A stretch of 45,716 bases of DNA from a bacterium (GCA_027310575.1 DAIDAO010000031.1:1-45716); one strand, 5' to 3'. Positions 14,851-22,644 are shown, counted from the first letter of the stretch. Notes: generated by a model not told the origin, from the sequence alone. Numbers and translations are program-made.

Positions 14851-15479
14851 ACCCGGTAGCAGTGATCGTCCCGGTCAAGTCCGCTGGCAGGAAGTCCAGG
14901 CTCTCCGGCCTGCTCGGGAAGGCCGAGAGAGAGGAGTTCGCGCGCCTCCTGCTGGCTGACGTCCTGCACGCCCTGCGGGGGGCGGGCATGCTGGAGTCGT
15001 GCTATGTCGTGTCCCCGGACGCCGAGATGCTCTCCCTGGCCGCCGGATGCGGCGCGCAGAACGTGACCGAGCCAGGGGACGAGGGGGTGAACTCGGCGGT
15101 CGCCAGGGGGCTCAGAGCCGTCCGCGGGCCCTCGAGCGTCCTGGTCCTCCCGTCCGACCTCCCCCTGCTCGAGGCCCCGGAGCTGAGGCGCCTCCTTGGC
15201 GCGGGCCCGCCGGCCGTGGGCGCTGTGATAGCCCCCTCACGCGGGTTCGACGGCACCAACGCCCTGCTCTTTTCGCTGGCTTCGCCCCTCCCGCTCAGCT
15301 ACGACGACAACAGCTTCTGGAACCACCTTGCGGGCGCGGCTCGCAGAGGGCTCTCCGTCCGGGTCTGCACGGAGCCGGGCCTGATGTTCGACGTCGATTC
15401 TGCCGAAGACTTCTCTGCCCTCGCGCGCTCGGACTCCGCAAGGCCTTCGGCCAGGTTCGCCCGGAGGGTGCTCCGGTGA
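14847..15479 (+). CDS. cofC: 2-phospho-L-lactate guanylyltransferase CofC
   Basis: 210 residues. CofC activates the 2-phospholactate (or related C3 acid) with GTP to supply CofD. It is a small Rossmann-like nucleotidyltransferase: NPVAVIVPVKSAGRKSRLSGLL at the start, VLVLPSDLPLLEAPEL (Asp metal ligand) and APSRGFDGTNALLF, then LMFDVDSAEDF near the end. ATG 14847 overlaps the cofD stop by four bases; earlier in-frame codons belong to the cofD coding region. The stop overlaps the GTG of the following amidohydrolase. Confidence 0.93.
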   Translation: MNPVAVIVPVKSAGRKSRLSGLLGKAEREEFARLLLADVLHALRGAGMLESCYVVSPDAEMLSLAAGCGAQNVTEPGDEGVNSAVARGLRAVRGPSSVLVLPSDLPLLEAPELRRLLGAGPPAVGAVIAPSRGFDGTNALLFSLASPLPLSYDDNSFWNHLAGAARRGLSVRVCTEPGLMFDVDSAEDFSALARSDSARPSARFARRVLR

Positions 15480-16999
15480 CCAGCCTCCTCATACGGGACT
15501 GCACGGTCGCTGGTGTGCCGTCATCTTCAGTCTACATGGCCGGTGGGAAGGTCGCGCGGATCTCGAAGGGGGAAGTCTCTGTCCCGGAGGGGACGGAGGT
15601 CGTGGAGGCGAACGGCGGGACCCTCCTCCCAGGCATGATCGACTCCCACTGCCACCCATTCGAGTACGGATGGCTGAAGAGGAGCGTCGACCTCAGGGGC
15701 GTGAGCAACGTGACTGGGATCCGCCTCAGGCTCCAGGCAGGGGTGCTGAGGTCCAGGCCCGGGGAGTGGGTGTTCGGGATGGGATGGAACCAGGAGGACT
15801 TCCCAGGGAGGAAGATGCCGCACCGCGCCGACATAGACGAAGTGAGCCCCTCGAACCCGGTCGTGCTGACCAGGGTCTGCGGGCACATCGCAGTGATCAA
15901 CAGCAGGGCGGTCGAGGAGCTCGGGTTCGGCTCCAGGGAGGGGGCGGAGTACGAGCGCGACTCCGGGGGCCTGACCGGGATAGTGAAGGAGGGCGCCCTG
16001 GTCGAAGCGTACAGGCGTATCCCACGCAGCGCCGAGAGGTGTGCGGCCGACCTGCAGGCTGTCGAGGCCGAGGCAGCGAGGGCTGGCCTTACCGCCCTCC
16101 ACTGCGTCGTCTCCCCCGAAGGGTACCGCGAGGAGCTGGCCGCCCTGCTGCAGCTCGAATCTGCAGGCTCCCTCTCCCTGCGGTACAGGGTCTACTTCCC
16201 CCCGGAGGCCATGGAGTTCGTGGAGGCGGAGAAGCTGGCCGCGGCGCCCAGGGGCCAGAGGGTGCGCCTGAACGGCGTGAAGATCTTCGCAGACGGGTCG
16301 CTGGGCGCAAGGACGGCCGCCCTCCGCGAGCCCTACGCCGACGACCCGTCGAACTCCGGGATCCTTCGCATGACGGACGAGGATCTGTCCGCGCTCGTCG
16401 AGCGCGTCGACGCGAAGGGGTTCCAGGCGATAATCCACGCGATAGGCGACAGGGCTGTCGAGCAGGCGGTCGACGCGCTGGCCAGGGTCACGGGGACGAA
16501 GAACCCGAGGCGTCACAGGATCGAGCATGCGGCCGTCCTCCCGAAGGACCTGCGAGACAGGATGGCGAGGCACGGGATCCGCGCGGCCGTCCAGCCGCTC
16601 TTCGTCACCTCAGACACCTGGGCTGTCGACCGGCTGGGAGAGGAGAGGGTGAGGGACCTCTACCCCTTCAGGTCGATGCTCGAAAGCGGGATCCTGGCCT
16701 CTGGGAGCTCGGACTCCCCTGTGGAGTCGATGAGCCCGATCCTCGGAATCTGGGCGTCCATGACGCGGGGCGGGGCGGCCCCGGAAGAGTCGCTAAGCCT
16801 GGACCAGGCGCTTGCCATCTACACGTCGAATGCCGCTTCGAACGGGTTCGACGAGGCGGCCATCTCCGAGGGAGGGCCGGCCTGCATGACGCTCCTCGAC
16901 TCGGACATCGCGGGGATGCACCCTGCGCTGCTGAGGAAGGTGGGGGTCCTCGCGACTGTCGTGGACGGGGCGCTCGTCCACTCCTACGGCTCAGGCTAG
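15476..16999 (+). CDS. Metal-dependent amidohydrolase (Amidohydro_3/YtcJ-like) in the F420 operon
   Basis: 507 residues. Typical marks are the HxH metal motif in GMIDSHCHPFEYG, the block NGVKIFADGSLGARTAAL, HAIGDRAVEQAVDAL and RHRIEHAAVL, and the C-terminal TSNAASNGF. This family includes exoenzymes and N-acyl or formamide hydrolases acting on unknown amides. GTG 15476 overlaps the cofC stop (GTGA), so it is tightly tied to F420 synthesis, but no amidohydrolase step is part of the textbook pathway. It may salvage or trim an F420-related compound, which is pure inference. The stop shares the bases CTAG with the convergent gene. Confidence 0.85.
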   Translation: MTSLLIRDCTVAGVPSSSVYMAGGKVARISKGEVSVPEGTEVVEANGGTLLPGMIDSHCHPFEYGWLKRSVDLRGVSNVTGIRLRLQAGVLRSRPGEWVFGMGWNQEDFPGRKMPHRADIDEVSPSNPVVLTRVCGHIAVINSRAVEELGFGSREGAEYERDSGGLTGIVKEGALVEAYRRIPRSAERCAADLQAVEAEAARAGLTALHCVVSPEGYREELAALLQLESAGSLSLRYRVYFPPEAMEFVEAEKLAAAPRGQRVRLNGVKIFADGSLGARTAALREPYADDPSNSGILRMTDEDLSALVERVDAKGFQAIIHAIGDRAVEQAVDALARVTGTKNPRRHRIEHAAVLPKDLRDRMARHGIRAAVQPLFVTSDTWAVDRLGEERVRDLYPFRSMLESGILASGSSDSPVESMSPILGIWASMTRGGAAPEESLSLDQALAIYTSNAASNGFDEAAISEGGPACMTLLDSDIAGMHPALLRKVGVLATVVDGALVHSYGSG

Positions 17000-17505
17000 G
17001 CCTTCTGGAACTTCCCCGACTTCCCGTCGTACCTGAGGAGCCCCGCGTAGATGGCCCAGTGGATGAGGAGCGTCCGTATGAGCGACTCGTTCATCTCCGG
17101 CTGGTAGTGCCACTTCAGCCCGATTTCGTTCAGGCTATCTGCCACCTGCGACGCAGTGATCGGCCTCCCCTTGGAGGCGAGCTCGAGCGCTGTCCGGAAG
17201 GGCTCGATCCCCGCTATCCTGTCCTTCAGCATCTTCAGCTTGTTCTTCGACGTCTTCTGGAACTTCAGGCCGAGCTCAGTCAGGTGCACGTCCCCCTTCT
17301 CCGTCCGCACGAGCCCGAGCATCTCGGCCGCGTCCAGGACCGGGAGGAGGACTGCGATGTCTGCGCCCATCTCGTCGGCCAGCTTGGGCGCGTCGACCTT
17401 CCCACCGATGCTCCCGGTTATCTCGACCAGGCTGATCACCTGTCCGCCTCTGACGTTGCCAGGCATTATCAGGGCAGTGGGGAGCGGCCTGTGGGGCTCA
17501 GCCAA
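16996..17505 (-). CDS. AAA-associated domain protein of nitrate/sulfonate-type ABC transporter
   Basis: 169 residues from TTG 17505. It resembles the AAA-associated C-terminal domain (Pfam PF09821) that in many species is fused behind the ATPase of nitrate/sulfonate/bicarbonate ABC transporters: GKVDAPKLADEMGADIAVLLPVLDAAEMLGLV, then DVHLTELGLKF, and IEPFRTALELA. Here it is a separate gene behind the ATPase with its own TATA-like box at 17537-17543. The domain likely regulates ATPase activity or senses a ligand. The stop shares CTAG with the amidohydrolase. Confidence 0.75.
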   Translation of the reverse strand: MAEPHRPLPTALIMPGNVRGGQVISLVEITGSIGGKVDAPKLADEMGADIAVLLPVLDAAEMLGLVRTEKGDVHLTELGLKFQKTSKNKLKMLKDRIAGIEPFRTALELASKGRPITASQVADSLNEIGLKWHYQPEMNESLIRTLLIHWAIYAGLLRYDGKSGKFQKA

Positions 17506-17536
17506 CTAGCTCGTCCCCCAGCCGGCCGGCCTCCAC

Positions 17537-17543
17537 GATTTAA
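17537..17543 (-). promoter_or_regulatory. TATA-like box of the AAA-associated gene
   Basis: The minus strand reads TTAAATC at 17537-17543 in the 53-bp gap between the ATPase and the AAA-associated protein. TTG 17505 is about 35 nt away, leaving a leader of some eight bases. This allows independent expression of the regulator-like domain. Confidence 0.4.
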
Positions 17544-17558
17544 GCAGGTGAGAGCCCC

Positions 17559-18362
17559 TCATGATAGCAGAGAATACACCCTGTCCACCCACTGAAAGAA
17601 CTCGTCGGACTTCTTGTTCCTCGGCCTCGGAAGGTCGACCTTCAGCTCGCCCACGACGTGGGCGGGCCTGGACGAAAGGACGATGACCTTGTCAGCGAGC
17701 TCGATTATCTCCTCCACGTTGTGGCTGACGAGTATCACAGACTGCACGGAGGTCTGCGGGCTGATCAGGAGCGTGTGCATCTCCCTCCGCAGCCTCTCGG
17801 CCGTGAGGTCGTCCAGGGAGCTGAAAGGCTCGTCGAGAAGCATCACCCTCGGGTCCCCAGCCAGGGCCCTGGCCACCCCCACCCTCTGCTTCATGCCGCC
17901 GGACAGCTCGCCGGGGTAGACGCTCTCGAACCCCTGGAGGCCGGCTATCTCCAGCGCGCTCTCCGCCTTCCTGTTCTTCTGCTCGTCAGTCAGGTCCTTC
18001 CGGGAGCTCAGGCCGAAGAGCACGTTCTCGAGCGCGGTCCTCCATGGGAGGAGGACGAAGTTCTGGAACACGATGGAGATGTCATCCCTGGGACCCTTCA
18101 CCTCCGAGTCGAGGACCCTGACTCTCCCTGAAGTGGGCTTGACGAGCCCGGAGATGATCCTGAGGAGGGTGGACTTCCCGCACCCCGAGGGACCCGTTAT
18201 CGCCACGAGCTGGTCCTTCACGGCAGTGAGCGAGACGTCGGTCAGGACCGGGAGCGGCTCCTTCTCCTTGTGATAGTCGAGGTTGACGTGGTCGACCGTC
18301 ACCACGACCGTGCCAGCCGCGACCTCGACCTGGCGTTCTGACAAGGCCGTCTTCCCCTTCAA
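17559..18362 (-). CDS. ABC transporter ATPase, nitrate/sulfonate/taurine type
   Basis: 267 residues with all ABC ATPase motifs: Walker A GPSGCGKST, Q-loop SIVFQNFVLLPW, signature LSGGMKQRVGVARAL, Walker B VMLLDEPFSSLD and the switch His in ILVSHNVEE. The Q-loop and the overall sequence match the SsuB/TauB/NrtD group. The TTG start at 18362 directly abuts the permease stop, so the two are cotranscribed. The AAA-associated domain that often follows the ATPase is encoded by a separate downstream gene. The substrate (nitrate, sulfonate, taurine, cyanate, thiamine precursor) cannot be told from sequence. Confidence 0.92.
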   Translation of the reverse strand: MKGKTALSERQVEVAAGTVVVTVDHVNLDYHKEKEPLPVLTDVSLTAVKDQLVAITGPSGCGKSTLLRIISGLVKPTSGRVRVLDSEVKGPRDDISIVFQNFVLLPWRTALENVLFGLSSRKDLTDEQKNRKAESALEIAGLQGFESVYPGELSGGMKQRVGVARALAGDPRVMLLDEPFSSLDDLTAERLRREMHTLLISPQTSVQSVILVSHNVEEIIELADKVIVLSSRPAHVVGELKVDLPRPRNKKSDEFFQWVDRVYSLLS

Positions 18363-19958
18363 CTACCTGTTATACGTATACCGTTTCGTCACGCGGTTGT
18401 AGAGCCTGCGCCAGACGACCAGGTTGAAGCCGACTATGAGCGCAGTCATGGATGCCACGGCCAGGGTCAGGGTGAGATAATCGGCACTGTTCGTCGCGAT
18501 GGCTATGGCCTTCCCTATCCCTGATCCCACTTCGGTCAGCGGCACCGACGAGCCGAGCGGGTTGAAGTACTCGGCGATGATTAGGGCGTTCCAGGCCCCC
18601 CCGATGGCTGTGATCGAGCCAGTCACGAACCCGGTCAGGGCGCCAGGGAGGTAGACGTTCCGCCAGGCCGCGAGCCTCCCTGTGCGGTAGACGTTGGGGA
18701 GGTCCTTCAGATCTGCGGGCAGTGTCCTCACGCCCGCCATGACGTTGAATATGATGTACCAGATTATCGCCAACATGATCACCAGGGCCGCCACCGCCTC
18801 GGACGAGCCTCCGAGGACCGGGATGAGCACAATCACGGGGAGGAGGATGGGCGCAGGGACCGACGATATCACCTCGAGCACGGGCGAGACGGCGTCGTAG
18901 AGCTTGAAGTTGAGGGAGATCGCGATTCCGAGGGGGAGGCCGATCGCGACGCAGATGGCGTATACGTACCAGACCCTGACGAAGGAGACCCCTAAGGCGT
19001 AAAGTATCCCGAGCTCGTCAGTCACCACTTCAGACCACGATGGCAGGCCGCCGAGGTTCACTCCTCCGGCGTGCGAAAGGGCGCTGAGCAGCAGAAGCGC
19101 GATGAGGAGGAGGAAGATCAGGACTGCATACTTGAGCCCCCTCCTGAACCGCGTGATGGTCGAAGTGAACCTGCTCACCCCCATGCCATGGGCGATGAGG
19201 AAGAGCTTCGAGACCGCCCTGTGGTTCACGTACGAATAGAACCTGGTTATGGGGTCTCTGTGGACGTCCCTCGGCTCTTCCATCATCTTGAACTTCTCAG
19301 ACCAGAGGGCGAACGCCCTGAGGAAGAGGTACCGCCATATGACGACGGCCACGACTATCCCTGCTATGAGGAGCGCATAGTCGGCCGAGGCGGGAGGGAA
19401 CGCGGCAGCGCCCACCCCTATTCCGTATGGGATCGGTATCTGCTCGCCCGCACCTCCCTGCCCCTCAGAGATGATCTCGCTCGCAGCCAGGAAGAAGAGC
19501 CCGACAGCCCAAGAGATCTGCGTGTTGTACGCCACCCGGCTCATCGAAGCAGGTATGTACAGGGACCTTATCCTCTGCCACGAGCTGGCCTGCGTGACGC
19601 TGAGCAGATCGATGTAGTCCTGAGGAATCGCCTTCACGGCCTCGTAGACCCCGAAAGCTATGTTCCACGACATGCTGGTGAAGATCAGGATGATGACCGC
19701 GAGGTTGGCGCCGACGAAGTTGTGCAGGACGGAGCCGGGGAGGCCGTAGATGGCGAAGATTACGAACGGGAAGAAGGCGAGTATGGGGATGGACTGGAAG
19801 ATGTCAAGCAGCGGGAGTATGACCGCCTCCGCCCTCTTGCTCCTGGCTGCCCAGATGCCGACTGCCAGGGCGAATAGTATGCTCAGTACGAGGGCGAGGA
19901 TCATCCTGATCCAAGAGGAGATGATATCTAGGGCGACCAGGCCGAAATCCAGAGTCAC
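18363..19958 (-). CDS. ABC transporter permease with two fused permease domains
   Basis: 531 residues from GTG 19958. Two BPD_transp_1 units are joined in one chain: the first spans about 5-235, with an EAA-like loop near YEAVKAIPQDYIDLLSVTQA, and the second about 280-520, with GVRTLPADLKDLPNVYRTG. Each has five or so membrane helices. A single chain can therefore form the whole transmembrane channel. The arrangement is known in several archaea. No periplasmic binding protein gene is adjacent, so it must be elsewhere or absent. A TATA-like GTAAATAC at 19993-20000 lies upstream. Confidence 0.9.
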   Translation of the reverse strand: MTLDFGLVALDIISSWIRMILALVLSILFALAVGIWAARSKRAEAVILPLLDIFQSIPILAFFPFVIFAIYGLPGSVLHNFVGANLAVIILIFTSMSWNIAFGVYEAVKAIPQDYIDLLSVTQASSWQRIRSLYIPASMSRVAYNTQISWAVGLFFLAASEIISEGQGGAGEQIPIPYGIGVGAAAFPPASADYALLIAGIVVAVVIWRYLFLRAFALWSEKFKMMEEPRDVHRDPITRFYSYVNHRAVSKLFLIAHGMGVSRFTSTITRFRRGLKYAVLIFLLLIALLLLSALSHAGGVNLGGLPSWSEVVTDELGILYALGVSFVRVWYVYAICVAIGLPLGIAISLNFKLYDAVSPVLEVISSVPAPILLPVIVLIPVLGGSSEAVAALVIMLAIIWYIIFNVMAGVRTLPADLKDLPNVYRTGRLAAWRNVYLPGALTGFVTGSITAIGGAWNALIIAEYFNPLGSSVPLTEVGSGIGKAIAIATNSADYLTLTLAVASMTALIVGFNLVVWRRLYNRVTKRYTYNR

Positions 19959-20010
19959 TATAGGCCTTCGGAACGCCGCGCTGCCCTATGTCGTATTTAC
20001 AGTTATCAGG

Positions 20011-20505
20011 TCAGCCTATGTATGGGGTGCTGGACGAGTCGAACTTGCGGACTGTCTGATACTCCCCCTTGTCCCGGAAGGCGGCGAGCTTCCCGAGGTC
20101 GGGGAAGAACTGGTCGAGGGGGCGGACCGCCATCTCGGCCGCCATGTGCCTCCTCCCGAGGAACTCGTCCGCGATCTGCTTCGTCAGGGCCCTCACCTTC
20201 CTGTCGCTCGCGAACCCGAGGCTGTGCAGGTACTCGTGGAGGAGGATCATGAAGACGTACGAGTTGCGCTTCGCCCTCGCGCTCGAGAGGCTCTCCACTA
20301 TCCTGAGGAGGTTGCGGTTCATCACTATGGCGTTGGAGCCCATCTCGTGATACGCCCCCACGCTGTTGGGGATGTCCCCCAGCACGAGCGTCAGCCCCGC
20401 CCTGTGCATCCCAAGCGTCCTCTCCGTGGCTGCCTTCACCATCTCGAAGATCGAGTCAAAGCCCTCGGCCGAGGAGAGCGCGCGCCTGTTGCCGACGACT
20501 GTCAC
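20011..20505 (-). CDS. Small HExxH metallopeptidase-like protein
   Basis: 164 residues from GTG 20505. The centre carries LLHEYLHSLGF, an HExxH zinc motif (H90, E91, H94), within a helix, followed by a second helix with conserved-looking acidic and histidine residues (IADEFLGRRHMA). The upstream part (TLGMHRAGLTLVLGDIP and GAYHEMGSNAIVMN) resembles the beta strands and edge loop of gluzincin folds. No signal peptide is visible, so it is cytoplasmic. Catalysis is inferred from the motif only; substrate unknown. A TATA box at 20528-20536 sits 27 nt before the GTG. Confidence 0.65.
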   Translation of the reverse strand: MTVVGNRRALSSAEGFDSIFEMVKAATERTLGMHRAGLTLVLGDIPNSVGAYHEMGSNAIVMNRNLLRIVESLSSARAKRNSYVFMILLHEYLHSLGFASDRKVRALTKQIADEFLGRRHMAAEMAVRPLDQFFPDLGKLAAFRDKGEYQTVRKFDSSSTPYIG

Positions 20506-20527
20506 GGAGCGACTATGGGGCCGGAGG

Positions 20528-20536
20528 TAATTAAAA
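20528..20536 (-). promoter_or_regulatory. TATA box of the HExxH protein gene
   Basis: The minus strand reads TTTTAATTA at 20528-20536, centred 27 nt before GTG 20505. It fits a leaderless message and confirms the GTG start. Confidence 0.6.
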
Positions 20537-20551
20537 CCCGCGCGGGAGCTC

Positions 20552-20951
20552 TCACAGCTTCTTCGCGATCTTCACGCTGAGCACGCCGTTGCGGTAGTCG
20601 GTCCTGACCCCGGCCGGGTCCACGCCGCACCCGAGGGTCCTCGTGACCTCGAAGTCGGGCGCGTCGACCCTGAGCTCGTCCCTCACGACCTTCACCTTGA
20701 AGTCCCTGATGCAGTAGCCGGGCGCCATCATGATGAACGACATGAAGCCAGACCTTTCGACCAGCTCCCCCCTGTCGTCCGACTCGGGGAGCTCCATCCT
20801 CGCCGCGCCGTCAAGGTCCTGCTGGGCCGCTCGCACGAGGTCCCTGAGCGCGTCCTCGAGGGGGTCCGGCTCGCTAGAGTCTGCCGTCTGCTTCCCGCTC
20901 CATGTCGTAGAGTTCGATACCGACGTCTTCCCAACGGAACGGCTTGGCCAT
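20552..20951 (-). CDS. Hsp20/alpha-crystallin-like protein with N-terminal frameshift
   Basis: The C-terminal half is an alpha-crystallin-type beta domain: MMAPGYCIRDFKVKVVRDEL, then VTRTLGCGVDPAGVRTDYRNGVLSVKIAKK, where the GVL strand pattern is typical of small heat-shock proteins. The same frame can be followed up to ATG 20989, but those residues look non-coding (Pro/Arg/Ser-rich). The next frame, from ATG 20951, encodes a natural start (AKPFRWEDVGIELYDMERE) that stops at 20874. Joining the two requires skipping one base near 20885-20892, where GCAGAC is repeated around a single G. So a sequencing indel, a recent mutation or programmed frameshifting is likely. Confidence 0.6.
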
Positions 20952-20992
20952 GATCGGTGCGGCCTGAGCCTGGGAGGACACGTTATCATCTG

Positions 20993-21088
20993 CGTAATAA
21001 CCTAGATGATATATCAACTACGAGGGAATTCATTTGACTTCCGCTGTCCTGGAATTTGACTAACCTAGGCTTAAATCTACGTAATAAC
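20993..21088. promoter_or_regulatory. Divergent promoter region with three pairs of short repeats
   Basis: Between the Hsp20-like gene and the AbrB-like gene are three exact repeat pairs: CGTAATAAC at 20993-21001 and 21080-21088; TAACCTAG at 20998-21005 and 21061-21068; ATTTGACT at 21032-21039 and 21054-21061. TATA-like boxes are GATATATC (21009-21016, minus) and CTTAAATC (21070-21077, plus). Each CGTAATAAC copy lies between a TATA box and the start it serves. Regulation by the AbrB-like protein is an inference. Confidence 0.5.
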
Positions 21089-21099
21089 TGGCCATTCTG

Positions 21100-21282
21100 G
21101 TGCCGCTCATCTTCCGGGTGATACTCGGCAAGACAGGGAACAGCCTCAGGGTCACGCTCCCGCGCCCGATCGTCGAGGGCTTCGACTGGAAGAAGGGGGA
21201 CGAAATAGTCCTGTACGTCACCGAAGGGGAGGTCATCCTGAAGAAGGAGAAAGCCGTCCCCAAGGCGAAGAAGCAGGCCTAG
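21100..21282 (+). CDS. AbrB/SpoVT-like DNA-binding protein
   Basis: 60 residues from GTG 21100. The swapped-hairpin AbrB fold is recognisable: IFRVILGKTGNSLRVTLPRPIVEGFDWKKGDEIVLYVTEGEVILKKE, i.e. a strand, a short helix after LPRPIVEGF, then the KKGDEI turn and two strands. A basic tail (KAVPKAKKQA) follows. It probably acts as a dimeric transcription regulator or an antitoxin-type DNA binder; no toxin gene is adjacent. Its TATA box is centred 27 nt upstream, so the GTG is the first transcribed codon. The stop shares CTAG with convergent tatC. Confidence 0.8.
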   Translation: MPLIFRVILGKTGNSLRVTLPRPIVEGFDWKKGDEIVLYVTEGEVILKKEKAVPKAKKQA

Positions 21283-22154
21283 GCTATCGACTTCCCGCAC
21301 TTCTCGCAGAACAGCCTGGGCGGGTCCATGCGGTGGCCGCAGAACGGGCATTCCACCCCACGAGGGGGCTCCGCCCGCTCCTCCCCGCCGCCGACGGAGC
21401 GCCTCCCAAGGAAGACGCCCAGCTCGAGGAGGGCGATCACTGGCACGAAGAGTATCACGTCGAGTATCGGCCCGCCGTCCGGGGTCACGAGCGCGGTGAC
21501 GACGTACGTCCCGATCCAGATCCACACCCGGTACCTAGAGAAGAGGCTCGCCGAAACCACCCTGAATCTGATGAGGAGGTAGACGAACACGGGCGCTGTG
21601 AACGCCACAGCGCTGAAGAACACTGTAAGGAAGATTATCGTGTAGAAGTCGAACGCCTCTATCAGGTAGGGGGGCGCGATCCCGACAGCCGAGTAGAAGG
21701 GGGACATCGCAATGAACACGAACTTGGCGAGGATGAAGTACCCGAAGGCGAGGCCGACGAGGAAGAGGCCGGTGGTCGCTGCGATCACAGGGTACACCAT
21801 GCGCCTTTCTTCGCTCCTGAGCGCCGGGTCGATGAACCTGTACGTCTCGTAGGTGATCAGCGGCATGTCCACTGCAACGCTCAGCACGAACGAAGCCAGA
21901 AGCAGGATTTCGAGCGGCGCAGCCACGTGGAAGGGTATCAGGACCCAGCCCGAGGGGAGCGTCGTCCTGACCACGCCCTGGAGGAACACTGCGACAGGGG
22001 TGGTGTAGTAGACCGAGTTCAGGTTGAGGAGCTGCGAAGGGTCGAGGGGGAGAAGGAACACCAGGATTATCGTGACAACGAAGGCTGTGGCGACCACCTT
22101 CAGCCTGCGCCTGAGCTCAGCGATGTGGTCCCTGAATTTGAAGCCCTCTGACAA
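21279..22154 (-). CDS. tatC: TatC protein translocase with C-terminal zinc ribbon
   Basis: 291 residues from TTG 22154. TatC binds twin-arginine signals and forms the core of the Tat translocon in the membrane. Typical features are HIAELRRRLK at the start, the FxxPLIxYExYRFIxPALxxEERR block near 98-118 and six membrane helices. Unusually, after the last helix the chain continues through a Gly/Glu-rich linker to a zinc-ribbon tail with C269-x2-C272-x10-C283-x2-C286. The tail should be cytoplasmic. TatA is encoded 44 bp upstream on the same strand. Confidence 0.92.
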   Translation of the reverse strand: MSEGFKFRDHIAELRRRLKVVATAFVVTIILVFLLPLDPSQLLNLNSVYYTTPVAVFLQGVVRTTLPSGWVLIPFHVAAPLEILLLASFVLSVAVDMPLITYETYRFIDPALRSEERRMVYPVIAATTGLFLVGLAFGYFILAKFVFIAMSPFYSAVGIAPPYLIEAFDFYTIIFLTVFFSAVAFTAPVFVYLLIRFRVVSASLFSRYRVWIWIGTYVVTALVTPDGGPILDVILFVPVIALLELGVFLGRRSVGGGEERAEPPRGVECPFCGHRMDPPRLFCEKCGKSIA

Positions 22155-22198
22155 CTATGCGCCAGCGCCCGGGAAGGGCAGATAACGGTTCCGCAGGA

Positions 22199-22489
22199 CT
22201 ACTTCGAACCCTTGGCGACGATCTCTTCGGATATCTGCTCTCTCGTCTTCCCTTCGGTCGAGATGCCGAGCTGCCTCGCTGTCCTGATCAGGAGCTCGTC
22301 CCCGGAAAGGGCGGCAGTCGGGGCAGGCGAAGTCGTAGCGCCAGCCGTGATCTCCTTCGAGGCCATGTCGAACTCCCTCTTCGCCCTCCCCAGCCCCCGC
22401 GCGAGCTCGGGTATCTTCTGCGGGCCCCAGAGGAAGATCACGACGGCTATGACAGCGATGACCAGAAGCTCGGTCGCATCAAGAGCCAT
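22199..22489 (-). CDS. tatA: TatA/TatB-type translocase subunit
   Basis: 96 residues. One N-terminal membrane helix (ATELLVIAVIAVVIFLWGP) is followed by the hinge KIPELARGLGRAKREFD and an amphipathic helix, the standard TatA plan. TatA oligomers open the path for folded Tat substrates. The frame is open further upstream, but ATG 22489 is preferred because the TATA box TTAAATAAA (22517-22526 region, minus) is about 30 nt away. The C-terminal 35 residues (ISTEGKTREQISEEIVAK) are polar and family-variable. tatC follows. Confidence 0.92.
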   Translation of the reverse strand: MALDATELLVIAVIAVVIFLWGPQKIPELARGLGRAKREFDMASKEITAGATTSPAPTAALSGDELLIRTARQLGISTEGKTREQISEEIVAKGSK

Positions 22490-22516
22490 GAGGTTCGAGC
22501 CCTGACCCACCTTTCC

Positions 22517-22526
22517 TTTATTTAAG
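22517..22526 (-). promoter_or_regulatory. TATA box of tatA
   Basis: The plus strand TTTATTTAAG at 22517-22526 reads CTTAAATAAA on the minus strand, about 31 nt from ATG 22489. It sets the tatA start and probably drives tatA-tatC together. Confidence 0.55.
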
Positions 22527-22613
22527 TATTCGACTTTTCTAACAGACTCAAGCGCAACCGAGGCGACGTGGAGCGGACGCACCTCCAGACGAGCGAACGG
22601 GGGGCGCGCTAAC

Positions 22614-22622
22614 GTTTTATCC
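22614..22622 (+). promoter_or_regulatory. TATA box of the heme O synthase gene
   Basis: GTTTTATCC at 22614-22622 is centred 27 nt before GTG 22645. This argues that GTG 22645 is the start and the first transcribed codon. Confidence 0.55.
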
Positions 22623-22644
22623 ATGACTCAGGTCAGGTCGCTTC

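Noticed and set aside
15670-17595. 641-codon plus-strand frame over the amidohydrolase and beyond
   Set aside because: Arg/Gly/Pro-rich, crosses convergent genes and lacks any motif, while the 15476 frame has all amidohydrolase motifs.
21100-21282. AbrB-like protein as antitoxin of a toxin-antitoxin pair
   Set aside because: No small toxin gene overlaps or adjoins it; the neighbours are Hsp20-like and tatC.
22491-22502. GGTTCGAGCCC-like tRNA T-loop signature
   Set aside because: The bases belong to the tatA leader; no acceptor, D or anticodon arm can be formed around it.
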